A stretch of 15,590 nucleotides of DNA, taken from NCBI GenBank assembly GCA_035542775.1, contig DATKKX010000412.1, positions 1 to 15,590 on the forward strand, written 5' to 3'. The notes below the pieces were generated by a model. The model did no database searches and was not told the DNA's origin. It saw nothing but the letters and a program-made list of their open reading frames with translations. Below, in pieces: positions 7,114 to 14,987 of this stretch. The DNA comes from DATKKX01 sp035542775. GTDB lineage: Bacteria > Planctomycetota > Phycisphaerae > UBA1845 > UTPLA1. A program made the translations under genes and the position numbers. How positions within the stretch are numbered: the first letter of the stretch is position 1; every line of letters begins with the position of its first letter.

Positions 7114-7827
7114 GTGGAGCTATCGGACAAACGCCCGGGACGGCCAAGAGACGAGCAACTCGGTGCCAGACGTACCGAGGAGATCCTCGACGTCGCCGCG
7201 CGGTTGTTCGCCGCGTGGGGCTTCGGGAACACCGACGTGCAGACCGTGGCCAATCAGCTTGGCGTAGGCAAGGGTACGATCTACCGCTACTTCCCCACCA
7301 AACAGGAGCTTTTCCTCGCCGCGGTTGATCGGGGGATGCGCCGCCTGATGGCTCACATCGAAGCCTGTATGACCGACGACGACCTCCTCAAACAGTTGGA
7401 GCAGGCCGTTCGAGCGTATCTCTCCTTCTTCCAGGCGAATCCCGAGTTCGTGGAGCTGCTCATCCAGGAGCGTGCGGAATTCAGGGACCGGCCCAAGCCC
7501 ACCTACTTCGCCCATAGGGACGCCAACATCGGCAAGTTCCAGACGCGATTGCGATCGCTGATCGCGGAAGGGCGGATGCGCGACCTGCCGCTCGACACCA
7601 TCAACAACGTCGTGGGCGACCTGGTCTATGGGACGATGTTCACGAACTACTTCTCGGGCCGGCGGCGGCCGCTTGACCAGCAGGCCGACGACATACTGGA
7701 GGTCATACTGACTGGGCTTCTGAGCGATAAGGAACGGCATAGGCGGACCTCCGCGAACGCCTCCCAACCGCCGCGCCCCAGTGGCGACGGTGGCGGGAAT
7801 GGGCCCGCCGAAAGGTCGGAAGGGTGA
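7114..7827 (+). CDS. TetR/AcrR-family transcriptional repressor
   Basis: A 237-residue DNA-binding repressor. The N-terminal domain (about 18-65) has the TetR pattern: helix EILDVAARLFAAWGF, then the helix-turn-helix DVQTVANQLGVGKGTIYRYF (41-60) and PTKQELF. The rest is the ligand-binding/dimer domain, which differs between family members and does not reveal the ligand. The last 35 or so residues are polar and low in complexity. The start is GTG with a weak GGCGG site; an upstream start is ruled out by the operator and promoter. It is the first gene of the efflux operon, with 7 bases between its stop and the adaptor ATG. It probably represses itself and both pump genes until a substrate binds it, and might also act on the divergent ABC operon. 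Confidence 0.93.
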   Translation: MELSDKRPGRPRDEQLGARRTEEILDVAARLFAAWGFGNTDVQTVANQLGVGKGTIYRYFPTKQELFLAAVDRGMRRLMAHIEACMTDDDLLKQLEQAVRAYLSFFQANPEFVELLIQERAEFRDRPKPTYFAHRDANIGKFQTRLRSLIAEGRMRDLPLDTINNVVGDLVYGTMFTNYFSGRRRPLDQQADDILEVILTGLLSDKERHRRTSANASQPPRPSGDGGGNGPAERSEG

Positions 7828-7834
7828 TATCCGT

Positions 7835-9004
7835 ATGTTGAGAAACAGGGGGCAGTCCTGTTGGCGCACCCTCGTGCTCGGCAGCGCCGCGATCGGCGCC
7901 GTCACCGTGCTGTCCGGCTGTCGCGAGCCCGACCCGGCCAAGGGCAGCGCCGAACCGCCCGCGGCGGCGACGAAGCCGGCCTCCCCCGCGACGCAGGGTA
8001 CAACGGAGGCGCCGGTCCAGCCGACGGTGGACGTTCGGCGAGAGACGCTGCGACAGTATGCACCGGCCGTGGGCAGCTTCCGGGCTCGGCAATCGACGCG
8101 AATCGGCCCGCAGGTGACCGGCCGGGTGCAGGAAGTCCTGGTCAACGTCGGCGACATCGTGAGCAAAGGTCAGGTCCTCCTGCGGCTCGATCCGAGTTTC
8201 TTCCAGATCGACGTTGAGCAGAACAAGGCCGCCGTAGACGCCGCCCAAGCCGCGCTGGCCAATGCCGCGGTGGACGTCGCCGACAGCGAGCGGGAAATGA
8301 ACCGCCGGCTCGAACTCTTCGGCAGAGACGCCGGTTCCACCAAGGAGCGCGATGACGCCATCGCCGCCCGCGACCGGGCCATCGCCAACCACGCGGAGAA
8401 GGCGGCCAAGCTGGCCGAGGCGAAAAGGAAGCTGGATTACGCACAGCAGCAACTCGACGAGACGCGGATTCGAGCCCCGTTCGACGGGGCCATCACCGCG
8501 CGACTGGTCGATCCCGGTGAGACCGCTGCGCTGATGCCGCCGACGCAACTGGTGGAGATCCAGGAGGTCGGCGTGCTGTATCTCGAGTTCTCGCTGCCGC
8601 AGGAGTTGCTGGACGTCGTCGGCGCCGGCACGCCGATGGAGTTCGAGGTCGAGGGCGTGAAGAACGGCGGAGGCAGCGGCATGGTGGCGGTCGTGTTCCC
8701 GGCCATTGATGCGGCGACGCGATCGTTTCGCTGCCGGGCAATCATCGAAAACCAGGACCGCAAGTACCAGCCGGGCCTGCTGGCCCAGGTCAAGGTCGTG
8801 ACGCGGGAAGTGAAAGACGCCCTCGTCGTGCCGCGAACGGCCCTCTCGCAGACGGCCTCCGGCTGGCAGACGGTGGTGGCCGTGGACGGCCGGCCCGTGA
8901 CCCGCCCCGTCGACATCGGGCTGATCACGGATGACTGGGCCGAGGTCCTCGGCGGCCTGGCAGAAGGCGATCGCGTGGTGGCGAAGGCCAACGGTCGATC
9001 GTGA
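7835..9004 (+). CDS. RND efflux membrane-fusion (adaptor) lipoprotein
   Basis: The periplasmic adaptor of a tripartite RND pump (AcrA/MexA type), 389 residues. A signal sequence ends in LSGC with Cys29 as lipid anchor, followed by a Pro/Ala/Thr-rich linker (30-62). Domains follow the family order: first lipoyl half (about 89-119, GPQVTGRVQEVLVNVGDIV then GQVLLRLD), alpha-hairpin coiled coil (about 125-208), second lipoyl half (RIRAPFDGAITARLVDPGE), beta-barrel (about 240-320) and membrane-proximal domain ending in GGLAEGDRVV. I chose the ATG at 7835 because it starts a proper lipoprotein signal and has GGAAGGG upstream. An in-frame start at 7781 would bury that signal. It lies between tetR and the pump gene and should link the pump to an outer-membrane channel, which is not encoded here. 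Confidence 0.94.
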   Translation: MLRNRGQSCWRTLVLGSAAIGAVTVLSGCREPDPAKGSAEPPAAATKPASPATQGTTEAPVQPTVDVRRETLRQYAPAVGSFRARQSTRIGPQVTGRVQEVLVNVGDIVSKGQVLLRLDPSFFQIDVEQNKAAVDAAQAALANAAVDVADSEREMNRRLELFGRDAGSTKERDDAIAARDRAIANHAEKAAKLAEAKRKLDYAQQQLDETRIRAPFDGAITARLVDPGETAALMPPTQLVEIQEVGVLYLEFSLPQELLDVVGAGTPMEFEVEGVKNGGGSGMVAVVFPAIDAATRSFRCRAIIENQDRKYQPGLLAQVKVVTREVKDALVVPRTALSQTASGWQTVVAVDGRPVTRPVDIGLITDDWAEVLGGLAEGDRVVAKANGRS

Positions 9005-9073
9005 CGAAACTGGCAACGAATTGAATCCGGCGGCGGGCGAATCCCTCCCTGCGCGAGTTCTCGGGATTGAGCA

Positions 9074-12000
9074 GTGATTCTCTCTGATACGGCGATTCGA
9101 CGGCCCGTCCTGACCACGATGGTGATCGGCGCGATCATCGTCTTCGGCGTGGTCTCTTTCCGGCGGATCGGGATCGACCTGTTTCCGCGGGTCGAGTTCC
9201 CCGTCATCACCATTTTGACGGAGCTCCGCGGCGCCGACCCGATCACCATCGAGACCACGGTCACCGACCCCATCGAGCAGGCTGTCTCGACGATCAGCGC
9301 CATCAAGCACCTCCGTTCCACCAGCGCCGAGGGCTTCTCCCAGGTCGTCATCGAGTTCGAGCTGGAGAAGAACGTCGATGTCGCCTACCAGGAGGTCCAG
9401 GCCAAGCTGGGCACGGTCCGGTCCGAGCTGCCCACCGACATCGAGGAGCCCATCATCGAGAAGTTCGATATCGACGCCGCCCCGATCATGAGCGTCGTCG
9501 TCTCCGGCGACATGCCCATGGGCCGGCTCACGCACCTCGCCGACAAGACGGTAAAGGAACGCCTGCAACGAATCCGCAACGTCGGCCAGGTAAAGCTGGT
9601 CGGCGGCCGCGACCGTGAGATCTGGCTGTGGCTCGACCGCGACAAATTGGAGGGCCATCAGCTCGCCGTCCAGGACGTGATCGACGCCCTCCGCACCGAG
9701 CACGTCGAGTACCCCGGCGGCCGCGTGGAAACCGGCCCGCTCGAGTACGTGGTCAAGACCAAGGCGGAATTCGAATCCGCCGAGCAGTTCGCGGCCATGA
9801 CCGTGGCCTTCCGGGAAGGCGCGGCCATCCGTGTCCGCGATCTGGGCCGCGTGGAAGACGGCATCCAGGAAGAGCGGACCCTGGCCCAGCTCAACGAGCG
9901 GCGGGCCGTCGCCCTCCAGGTCCGGCGGCAGTCGGGCACCAACACTGTCGAGGTCGCCGACGCCGTCACCGCCGAAGTTCACCGCCTCCAGCAGGAGCTG
10001 GCCCCCCGCGGCATCAAGCTGGAGATCGCCCAGGACCTCTCTCGCTTCATCAAGGAATCGGTCCACGAGGTCCAGTTCCACCTCGTCTTCGGCGGCGGCC
10101 TGGCCGTCATGATCGTGTTCCTCTTCCTGCGGAACCTGCGGAGCACGTTCATCAGCTCGCTGGTCATCCCGACGTGCATCATCGGCACCTTCGTGCTGAT
10201 GAACGTGATGGGCTTCACCCAGAACATGATGACGCTGCTGGCCCTCTCGCTGGCCATCGGCCTCCTCATCGACGACTCCATCGTGGTGCAGGAGAACACC
10301 ATGCGCCACGTCGAGGAGGGCAAGCCCGCACCCCAGGCGGCGTCGTTCGCCACCAACGAGATCGCCCTGGCGGTCCTGGCGACGACGGCCTCCGTGGTGG
10401 CGGTGTTCGTGCCGGTCGCGTTCATGAGCGGCATCGTCGGGCGGTTCTTCTACCAGTTCGGCCTGACGGTGACCTTCGCGGTGCTGATCTCGCTGCTGGT
10501 GGCCTTCACGCTGGACCCCATGCTCTCCTCGCGCCTGCTGCGAAAGCCCAGGCAAGGCCGGCTCTGGCAGGCCTCCGAGCGGGTCCTCAGCTCGATCGAT
10601 CGGGCCTACGAGTGGCTCCTGGCCCGGGCACTGCGGCATCGGCTGATCGTCGTGGCCGCGGCCATCGGCGTATTCATCGGCACGGGCTTCCTGGCCAGGT
10701 ACCTGCGGAGCGAGTTCATCCCGCTGGAGGACCAGAGCCAGTTCAACATCCGCGTGAAGGCCCCGCTGGGCTCTTCGGTGCAGGCCACCGCGGGCATCTT
10801 CGAGCAGATCCGCTCCCGCCTGGCCGGCCAGTCGTGGCTGGACTACACCTTCACCGCCATCGGCGCCGACGAGCTGCAACGGGCCAACGAAGGCATGATG
10901 TATGTCAAGCTCCTCGACAAGAAGGAGCGGCGCGTCACACAACAGGACGCCATGGCCTGGGCCCGCCGGCAGACCGCCGACATTCAGAACGCCAAGATCA
11001 GCATCGAGATCGTACCAGAGATCTCCGGCGGCGGCATGCGTCAGACCGACATGCAGGTCGAGCTGCGCGGCACGGACCTCGACGTGCTCGACGCGATGGC
11101 CGCGCGCGTCCTGGATAAGATGCGGACCTCGCCCGGCTACGTCGACCTCGATACCACCTACGACAAGAACAAGCCCGAGGTCAACGTCTATGTCAAACGC
11201 GATCGGGCGGCGGACCTGGGCGTGAATCCACGGGCCATCGCCTCAACCGTGCGGGCGATGATCGGCGGCGACCGCATCAGCAAGTTCAAGGCCGAGGGCG
11301 ACCGCTACGACGTCAGCGTGCGCCTGGAGGAGCCGTATCGCAACCGGCCGGAGGACATCGAGCGGCTGACGGTCCGTTCCAACACCGGCAAGCTGGTCAA
11401 CCTCCGCAACGTCGCCTGGGTGAAGCAGGAGGCCGGGCCGGTGCAGATCAACCGCTACAACCGCACGCGGCAGATCACCGTACTGGCCAACCTCGACCGC
11501 GACAGGAAGGTGCTCGGCGAGGCGGTGGACGAGCTCAAGCAGGTCATCACCGACATGGGCCTGCCGCCGGGCTACACCTTCGCCTTCGTGGGCCTGGGCG
11601 ACGTCATGCAGGAATCCTTCGGGTACCTCTTCTTCGCCCTGTACCTCGCGGTCATCCTGATCTACATGGTGCTGGCGGCGCAGTTCGAGAGCTTCATCCA
11701 CCCATTCACCATCATGCTGTCGGTGCCGCTGTCCATCGTCGGCGCCCTGGCCGCGCTGATCGCGACGGGCATGACGCTGAGCATCTTCACCATGATTGGC
11801 ATCATCATGCTGATGGGCCTGGTGACCAAGAACGGCATTCTGCTGGTCGACTTCACCAACACCCTGCGCCGCCGCGACGGCCTGGAGCGCAACGCCGCCC
11901 TGCTCAAGGCCGGGCCCATTCGGCTGCGGCCCATCCTGATGACCACGTTCGCGATGATCTTCGGCATGTCCCCGATCGCCCTCTTCGGCTCCGAGTCTCG

Positions 12001-12172
12001 GTCCCCGATGGCCGTGACCGTCATCGGCGGCCTGACCACCTCGACGCTATTGACGCTGGTGGTCGTGCCGGTGGTCTACACGCTGCTGGACGACCTGGTC
12101 CACCCGCAGACCTGGCGAATCGTCCAGCGTCTCCGCCGCCGCTCGGCGTTGGAGCCCCTCACGTCGAAGTAG
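9074..12172 (+). CDS. RND multidrug efflux pump, HAE1/AcrB-like
   Basis: The inner-membrane pump of the operon, a proton-driven exporter of 1032 residues, full length for AcrB-type proteins. It opens with IRRPVLTTMVIGAIIV (first membrane helix) and PRVEFPVITI. The proton-relay aspartates are Asp400-Asp401 in GLLIDDSIVVQEN and the partner Lys919 is in GLVTKNGILLVDF, matching AcrB D407/D408/K940. Two large periplasmic loops and about twelve membrane helices are arranged as in the family. The GTG at 9074 is chosen because the family N-terminus starts there; no strong ribosome site is seen. The 69-bp gap after the adaptor gene holds nothing clear. Substrates could be drugs, detergents, lipids or metabolites. 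The lysine/aspartate triad argues for HAE1 rather than a metal (CusA-type) pump. No TolC-type gene follows. Confidence 0.96.
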   Translation: MILSDTAIRRPVLTTMVIGAIIVFGVVSFRRIGIDLFPRVEFPVITILTELRGADPITIETTVTDPIEQAVSTISAIKHLRSTSAEGFSQVVIEFELEKNVDVAYQEVQAKLGTVRSELPTDIEEPIIEKFDIDAAPIMSVVVSGDMPMGRLTHLADKTVKERLQRIRNVGQVKLVGGRDREIWLWLDRDKLEGHQLAVQDVIDALRTEHVEYPGGRVETGPLEYVVKTKAEFESAEQFAAMTVAFREGAAIRVRDLGRVEDGIQEERTLAQLNERRAVALQVRRQSGTNTVEVADAVTAEVHRLQQELAPRGIKLEIAQDLSRFIKESVHEVQFHLVFGGGLAVMIVFLFLRNLRSTFISSLVIPTCIIGTFVLMNVMGFTQNMMTLLALSLAIGLLIDDSIVVQENTMRHVEEGKPAPQAASFATNEIALAVLATTASVVAVFVPVAFMSGIVGRFFYQFGLTVTFAVLISLLVAFTLDPMLSSRLLRKPRQGRLWQASERVLSSIDRAYEWLLARALRHRLIVVAAAIGVFIGTGFLARYLRSEFIPLEDQSQFNIRVKAPLGSSVQATAGIFEQIRSRLAGQSWLDYTFTAIGADELQRANEGMMYVKLLDKKERRVTQQDAMAWARRQTADIQNAKISIEIVPEISGGGMRQTDMQVELRGTDLDVLDAMAARVLDKMRTSPGYVDLDTTYDKNKPEVNVYVKRDRAADLGVNPRAIASTVRAMIGGDRISKFKAEGDRYDVSVRLEEPYRNRPEDIERLTVRSNTGKLVNLRNVAWVKQEAGPVQINRYNRTRQITVLANLDRDRKVLGEAVDELKQVITDMGLPPGYTFAFVGLGDVMQESFGYLFFALYLAVILIYMVLAAQFESFIHPFTIMLSVPLSIVGALAALIATGMTLSIFTMIGIIMLMGLVTKNGILLVDFTNTLRRRDGLERNAALLKAGPIRLRPILMTTFAMIFGMSPIALFGSESRSPMAVTVIGGLTTSTLLTLVVVPVVYTLLDDLVHPQTWRIVQRLRRRSALEPLTSK

Positions 12173-12285
12173 CCGCGGTTGAGCCGGACTTCTCACCACG
12201 AAGAACTTGGCGCGGCCGAGCCGCAACCAAAGTAGCGGCTCGCGCTTCGTGCGGCCGCTCGTCAAAGCGTCCATCCCGCCTTCCA

Positions 12286-12301
12286 GGCCGCTTGAGCGGC
12301 C
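12286..12301 (+). terminator. Possible hairpin terminator after RND operon
   Basis: GGCCGC-TTGA-GCGGCC (the T-A closing pair makes 7 bp), about 115 bp after the RND stop and followed by CTTCCC. It is stable, but the T tract is poor. Confidence 0.35.
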
Positions 12302-12380
12302 CTTCCCGCAGGGCTGTAGGCTAGTTGTTTCACGGCTAGTTCAGCGCCCCCACACACTCCATCCGCCCTGCGTCACCCCC

Positions 12381-12402
12381 AACCCGTTTTCAACGGGTTT
12401 TG
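12381..12402 (+). terminator. Probable rho-independent terminator of the RND operon
   Basis: A perfect 8-bp stem, AACCCGTT-TTC-AACGGGTT, whose 3' arm runs into TTTTG. The compact loop and following T residues fit an intrinsic terminator on the plus strand, about 210 bp after the RND stop codon. Confidence 0.6.
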
Positions 12403-12485
12403 CCCCCGCCTTCAGGCCGGACTGCCCACGCGGGGTCGTCGCTCGTGCGGTCTGCCTCCTGTGGACTTTTCGCACGGCCGGGTGG

Positions 12486-12506
12486 CCCAGGTTCTCCGAA
12501 CCTGGG
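12486..12506. repeat. Perfect 9-bp hairpin
   Basis: CCCAGGTTC-TCC-GAACCTGGG is a perfect 9-bp inverted repeat with a 3-base loop. It has no T run, so it is more likely a dispersed palindrome or processing signal than a terminator. Confidence 0.5.
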
Positions 12507-12635
12507 GCATCGATTTCCCCGACCAAGCCCCCACCACTGCCCTATGCCCATACGGATAAACCCCAGCGCCCCTGCGCCGCCCGGCCGGCCGCCCCATTCT
12601 GATTTCTGGGCACCCTGAATTTCGACGCTTTCCAC

Positions 12636-12664
12636 TTGCCCTCGAGCGAATGTTAGGCTATAGT
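12636..12664 (+). promoter_or_regulatory. Candidate sigma-70 promoter inside the spacer
   Basis: TTGCCC (4 of 6) and TATAGT (5 of 6) are separated by 17 bp. No convincing gene follows directly. A transcript would run through the decamer arrays and tandem repeats towards the kelch gene, so it could be a non-coding RNA or a long leader. Confidence 0.33.
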
Positions 12665-12740
12665 TAGGAATACGTCCGGTACGCCTCTGCGAGAACGGAG
12701 AATGACTGCGTTTCCCCTTTCGAATCGTTGTCTGCTGGGG

Positions 12741-12770
12741 TTGCGACGGATTGCCACGGATTGCGCGCGT
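12741..12770. repeat. Short array with 10-base period (first)
   Basis: Three consecutive decamers, TTGCGACGGA, TTGCCACGGA and TTGCGCGCGT, share a TTGC start. They lie just left of an 11-bp inverted repeat. Confidence 0.5.
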
Positions 12771-12780
12771 TTTTCCCCGG

Positions 12781-12819
12781 GCCGACGGCGACGCAACGGC
12801 GTATGGACTCGCCGTCGGC
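12781..12819. repeat. 11-bp perfect inverted repeat, 17-base loop
   Basis: GCCGACGGCGA (12781-12791) and TCGCCGTCGGC (12809-12819) are perfect reverse complements. The arm begins with GCCGACG, the same heptamer as the second hairpin of the tandem repeats downstream. Confidence 0.6.
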
Positions 12820-12873
12820 GGTATGGCTGAAGGCTGGGAGCCGACCGCTGACCGCTCTGAAGTCGCCTGCTGT

Positions 12874-12903
12874 AACATGCGTTAACACGCGCTAAAACGC
12901 GGC
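12874..12903. repeat. Short array with 10-base period (second)
   Basis: AACATGCGTT, AACACGCGCT and AAAACGCGGC follow one another with the same 10-base period as the array at 12741. They are followed by an A-rich stretch. Confidence 0.45.
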
Positions 12904-12960
12904 GAAAAAAGATTTCTGGCGAGGTGCAGCAAGCGATTGCGGATCGCTGATCACCTCTGC

Positions 12961-13177
12961 TTCGCGGCCGTTTGCGGCGGTTTACACCCTGCAGTGGAGC
13001 CGGTGCCCTCACCGGCGGCTTGGCGAAAGGAAGGTCAGCACGCCTCCGGAAGCCCTACGCTGCCGACGAGGGCGTCGGCACCACTTTGACGCCTGCGCGC
13101 GGCGACCCAAATGGTTTGATATGGCTCACAGCTAACAGCTATCAGATGAGAGTTTCCGAGTGCTGACGGCTCCACGA
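12961..13177. repeat. Tandem REP-like element, copy A (217 bp)
   Basis: This copy begins TTCGCGGCCGTTTGCGGCGG. It contains hairpin 1, GCCGGTG-CCCT-CACCGGC (12999-13016), and hairpin 2, GCCGACG-AGGG-CGTCGGC (13062-13079). Compared with copy B it has about 14 extra bases near 13142-13155 and is otherwise alike at roughly seven of eight positions by eye. Hairpin 2 matches the reverse complement of hairpin 1 at 14 of 18 positions, and the four differences make two compensated base-pair changes. Confidence 0.85.
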
Positions 13178-13379
13178 TTCGCGGCCGTTTGCGGCGGTTT
13201 GAACCCTGCAGTGGAGCCGGTGCCCCCACCGGCGGCTTAGCGAAAGAAAGTCAGCGCCGCTCCGGAAGCCTCACGCCGCCGACGAGGGCGTCGGCACCAC
13301 TCTGACGCCCGCACGCGGTAACCAAAATGGCTTGGTATGGCTCGCAGCCAACAGCTTCCGAGTGCTGACTGCTCTACGA
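13178..13379. repeat. Tandem REP-like element, copy B (202 bp)
   Basis: The second copy follows copy A directly. It has hairpin 1, GCCGGTG-CCCC-CACCGGC (13216-13233), and hairpin 2, GCCGACG-AGGG-CGTCGGC (13278-13295). All four stems are intact in both copies, while the loop of hairpin 1 differs by one base and the sequence between hairpins varies more. Confidence 0.85.
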
Positions 13380-13406
13380 TTCGCGGCCGTTTGCGGCGGT
13401 TTGAAC
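13380..13406. repeat. Partial third copy of the tandem element
   Basis: The first 27 bases of the repeat unit recur here, identical to copy B, and then the sequence becomes unique. The array therefore ends with a truncated copy that has neither hairpin. Confidence 0.75.
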
Positions 13407-13425
13407 ATCCCCCGGGTCTAGACGC

Positions 13426-13454
13426 CTCACACGGCCGGGCCACGGCGGTACAAT
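13426..13454 (+). promoter_or_regulatory. Candidate promoter of the kelch-repeat gene
   Basis: CTCACA (4 of 6 to TTGACA) and TACAAT (13449-13454, 5 of 6 to TATAAT) are 17 bp apart. The start would be about 65 bases before the kelch ATG. It lies just after the last repeat copy. Confidence 0.42.
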
Positions 13455-13526
13455 GGCACCCGTTCCGGGCCGCCAGTCGCCGATCTGGGAACGTGCCCGC
13501 CGACACTTTTCGCGGAGGAGAAAGCG

Positions 13527-14987
13527 ATGGTCACGACAACACCTCGAGCGCAGCAGCGGACCTGCCTGGCGGCGGTGGGATGGTTGATGCTGGGCATCAG
13601 CGCGCCCCCGGCATGGGGCCAGGCGTGCGTCAACTGGACCCCGCGAAGCTCGTCGCCTTCGGCTCGCTCCTACGCCGCCATGGCTTACGACGGCAACCGG
13701 CATGCAACCGTGCTCTTCGGGGGAATCGGCGGCGGCGGCCTCAACGACACCTGGGAGTGGAACGGGGCCAGCTGGACGCTCGCCAACCCCGCCGCCAGCC
13801 CGGCGGCCCGGGCCGACCATGCCATGGCCTACGACGGCGCTCGCGGAGTGACCGTGTTGTTCGGGGGAATCGCCGCCGGCTTCCTTGCCGACACCTGGGA
13901 ATGGAACGGTGTCAACTGGACGCAGCGGAACCCGATCCTCAGCCCCACAGCGAGAGGCGCCCACGCCATGGCGTACGACATCGCCCGTGGCGTGACGGTG
14001 CTGTTCGGCGGGGCCGGCAACGGCGGCGTGCAGTTCGCCGACACTTGGGAGTGGAACGGCGTTGCCTGGACCCTTCGCACCCCGGCCGACAGCCCGCCGG
14101 TCCGGCACGACGCTGCCATGGCCTACGATATCGCCCGCGGTGTGACGGTGCTGTTCGGCGGAGCCGGCGCCGGCGGCTGCCTCGGCGATACCTGGGAGTG
14201 GAACGGGCTCGACTGGGCCCAGCGCAACCCGGCGACCAGCCCGCCCGTCCGCTATATGCACACCATGGTCTACGATATCGCCCGCGGCGTGACCGTGCTG
14301 TTCGGCGGCGACTGCAACGGCTCACGTCTGGGCGACACCTGGGAGTGGAACGGAACCGACTGGACGCAGCGGTCGCCGGCCGCGTCGCCCTCGCCCCGCG
14401 GTGCCCATGCCATGGCCTACGATGGCGCCCGCGCCGAATCCGTGCTGTTCGGCGGAAACAACGTCGGCGTTGACAGCGGCGAAACCTGGGCATTCGCGTA
14501 TGCGGCCGCGCCGACCATCCTGCAGCAGCCGACCAGCCAGTCGGTTTGCAGCGGCGGCAGTGTCGTGCTCCCCGCCGCGGCCGCCGGCACCGGTGGCTTG
14601 AATTATCGTTGGCGCCGGGGCGGCGCCGACCTTGCCAACGGCGGCAACATCGCCGGAGCCGATACGCCCACGCTGACCATCAATCCGGCCGGAGAGGCCG
14701 ACGCAGGGCCGGATTACAGCCTGGTGGTCAGCGACGCCTGCGGAGGCAGCGTGGTCAGCGCCAACGCCGCGATCACGGTCGCCGTCCCGCCCAACAGCCC
14801 CTGCACCACACCCGCCGCGTGTGGCGTGTGCGGAGCGGGCAGCGAGGTGCTGTTGTTGGTTGCAGTGTTGGGATGCTGCCTCGTTCGCCGGCGAAGCGGT
14901 GGAATGGGTGTGAAACGGGCGCGCGGCGGGCGCAGCCCTGAGTGCGGGGCCGAGGCCGCGAAGCGGTGCGACCGCGGCGAGAACTGA
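13527..14987 (+). CDS. Secreted six-kelch-repeat protein with Ig-like domain
   Basis: A 486-residue exported protein. The signal peptide is at about 11-33 (hydrophobic LAAVGWLMLGI, cleavage likely after AWG or AWGQA). Six repeats of about 49 residues follow (about 43-325). Each reads SPxxRxxHAMAYD, then ARGVTVLFGG and DTWEWNGxxW, a kelch/galactose-oxidase-like unit that should fold as a beta-propeller. The last repeat has ETWAFAY instead of DTWEWNG. An Ig-like domain (about 328-420) has QQPTSQSVCSGG, YRWRRGG and ADTPTLTINPAGEADAG. Near the C-terminus come CGVCGAGSE, a hydrophobic helix (441-453), RRR and a basic tail, which looks like a sorting or anchoring signal. The start is firm: GGAGGAG lies 6 bases before the ATG. 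Binding is a likely role, but no ligand or catalytic residues can be named. Confidence 0.9.
   Translation: MVTTTPRAQQRTCLAAVGWLMLGISAPPAWGQACVNWTPRSSSPSARSYAAMAYDGNRHATVLFGGIGGGGLNDTWEWNGASWTLANPAASPAARADHAMAYDGARGVTVLFGGIAAGFLADTWEWNGVNWTQRNPILSPTARGAHAMAYDIARGVTVLFGGAGNGGVQFADTWEWNGVAWTLRTPADSPPVRHDAAMAYDIARGVTVLFGGAGAGGCLGDTWEWNGLDWAQRNPATSPPVRYMHTMVYDIARGVTVLFGGDCNGSRLGDTWEWNGTDWTQRSPAASPSPRGAHAMAYDGARAESVLFGGNNVGVDSGETWAFAYAAAPTILQQPTSQSVCSGGSVVLPAAAAGTGGLNYRWRRGGADLANGGNIAGADTPTLTINPAGEADAGPDYSLVVSDACGGSVVSANAAITVAVPPNSPCTTPAACGVCGAGSEVLLLVAVLGCCLVRRRSGGMGVKRARGGRSPECGAEAAKRCDRGEN

Larger units (their letters stand above)
12173..13526. other. Repeat- and hairpin-rich intergenic region, no convincing gene
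   Basis: About 1.35 kb between the RND and kelch genes. From left to right it holds two hairpins downstream of the RND gene (one a likely terminator), a 9-bp perfect hairpin, a sigma-70-like promoter, two decamer arrays flanking an 11-bp inverted repeat, two long tandem repeats with a partial third, and the kelch promoter. Open frames here are short, Arg/Pro-rich and present on both strands, which points to composition rather than coding. Confidence 0.7.

Noticed and set aside
7703..10942. A 1079-codon open frame on the minus strand
   Set aside because: It lies opposite the adaptor and RND genes, both with full family motifs. Its product is a His/Asp/Gln/Arg-rich string without recognisable domains, typical of an antisense shadow in GC-rich DNA.
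9628..11118. A 496-codon plus-strand frame inside the RND gene
   Set aside because: It is an out-of-frame reading of the RND gene with an Arg/Pro/Gly-rich product and no family motif.
12702..12830. A 42-codon small gene after the 12636 promoter candidate
   Set aside because: The product is Arg-rich and has no recognisable motif, and an 11-bp inverted repeat fills its end. Coding is not supported, so it is noted only as part of the promoter finding.
12961..13406. CRISPR array
   Set aside because: The repeats are about 200 bp long and directly adjacent, without unique spacers, and no cas gene is present.
12961..13406. Insertion sequence or MITE
   Set aside because: There is no transposase, no terminal inverted repeat bounding the unit and no target duplication that I can see. 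The tandem layout with internal hairpins fits REP-like repeats better.
13337..14473. A 378-codon plus-strand frame overlapping the kelch gene
   Set aside because: It reads the kelch repeats in another frame and gives Arg-rich repeats. The kelch frame has a strong ribosome site, signal peptide and recognised repeats.
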